Made by a program: the position numbers and the translations under genes
In this document: piece by piece, positions 15,852 through 15,940 of the stretch
Layout: the number at the start of each line of letters is the position of its first letter
How positions within the stretch are numbered: the first letter of the stretch is position 1
Notes under the pieces: model-generated
What the model saw: only the letters and a program-made list of their open reading frames with translations
Told to the model about the DNA's origin: nothing
Database searches by the model: none
Source: an uncultured Bacilli bacterium
GTDB taxonomy: Bacteria; Bacillota_I; Bacilli_A; RF39; UBA660
NCBI GenBank assembly: GCA_947625315.1
Contig: CANQOE010000008.1
Coordinates: 1 to 15,940, forward strand
Reading direction: 5' to 3'
DNA: 15,940 bases

Positions 15852-15940
15852 GACTTTTTTAAAAAATACTAATAAAAATTGTAAGTTCCCATATACATAG
15901 TATGAGAAATAAGTATTAAAAATTTATATAATATTTATAT
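15852..15940. other. AT-rich intergenic sequence with no recognised feature
   Basis: Only very short open frames occur in either direction. A TATAAT on the + strand at 15927-15932 lacks a convincing -35, and no stable hairpin or RNA gene was recognised. It may be the upstream flank of secG or the edge of a neighbouring unit outside the window. Confidence 0.4.

Noticed and set aside
15860..15915. AATACT ... AGTATT complementary pair followed by Ts upstream of secG
   Set aside because: The stem is 6 bp with a loop of roughly 40 nt, too weak for a terminator, and no gene is seen in front of it within the window.
1..15940. CRISPR arrays, tRNA/rRNA genes, insertion sequences, defence or toxin genes
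   Set aside because: No regularly spaced repeats, cloverleaf-like sequences, transposase signatures or known defence domains were recognised anywhere in the window.

Overview
The window is strongly AT-rich, and every supported gene lies on the minus strand, so transcription runs from high to low coordinates. The standard bacterial code fits: TGA terminates several genes (for example at 7174-7176 and 13507-13509) and TGG supplies tryptophan. This argues against a Mycoplasma/Spiroplasma code. SecG, the Gram-positive-type Shine-Dalgarno sites, extended -10 promoters, and TagO plus TagA-type enzymes suggest a low-GC Firmicute. A small-genome, uncultured gut Bacilli/Mollicutes relative is my guess, but no species can be named.

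Right end (15940 to about 15470): an extended -10 promoter drives secG, which ends at a clear intrinsic terminator. Next comes a tightly coupled operon (15454 to 12005) with its own extended -10 promoter. It encodes a radical SAM protein of the putative DNA modification/repair type, its usual partner (a DUF4130-type 'DNA metabolism' protein) and a divergent GroEL. Adjacent genes overlap by 8 and 4 nt. No groES and no CIRCE operator is visible.

Middle (11919 to 9896): cysS, then a 211-aa membrane protein that looks like the YugP zinc metallopeptidase family but has lost its HExxH site. Its start codon overlaps the cysS stop codon, and the unit closes with an intrinsic terminator.

Left part (9766 to beyond 1): a surface-polysaccharide operon with a promoter just upstream. 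In transcription order it encodes a TagO/WecA initiating phosphotransferase, a Wzx flippase, a GT32 glycosyltransferase, three GT2 glycosyltransferases, a 1088-aa protein and the start of a polytopic membrane protein cut by the window edge. The 1088-aa protein joins a Wzy-like polymerase/ligase domain, a GT4 domain and a WecG/TagA (GT26) domain. Together these cover a Wzx/Wzy-type route: lipid-linked initiation, cytoplasmic sugar additions, flipping and polymerisation. Chain-length regulators and sugar-nucleotide synthesis genes are not in the window.

The items most worth a second look are the three-domain fusion, the protease-like protein without its metal site, the radical SAM/DUF4130/GroEL operon with its unusual chaperonin, and a perfect 19-bp inverted repeat inside the truncated gene at the left edge.
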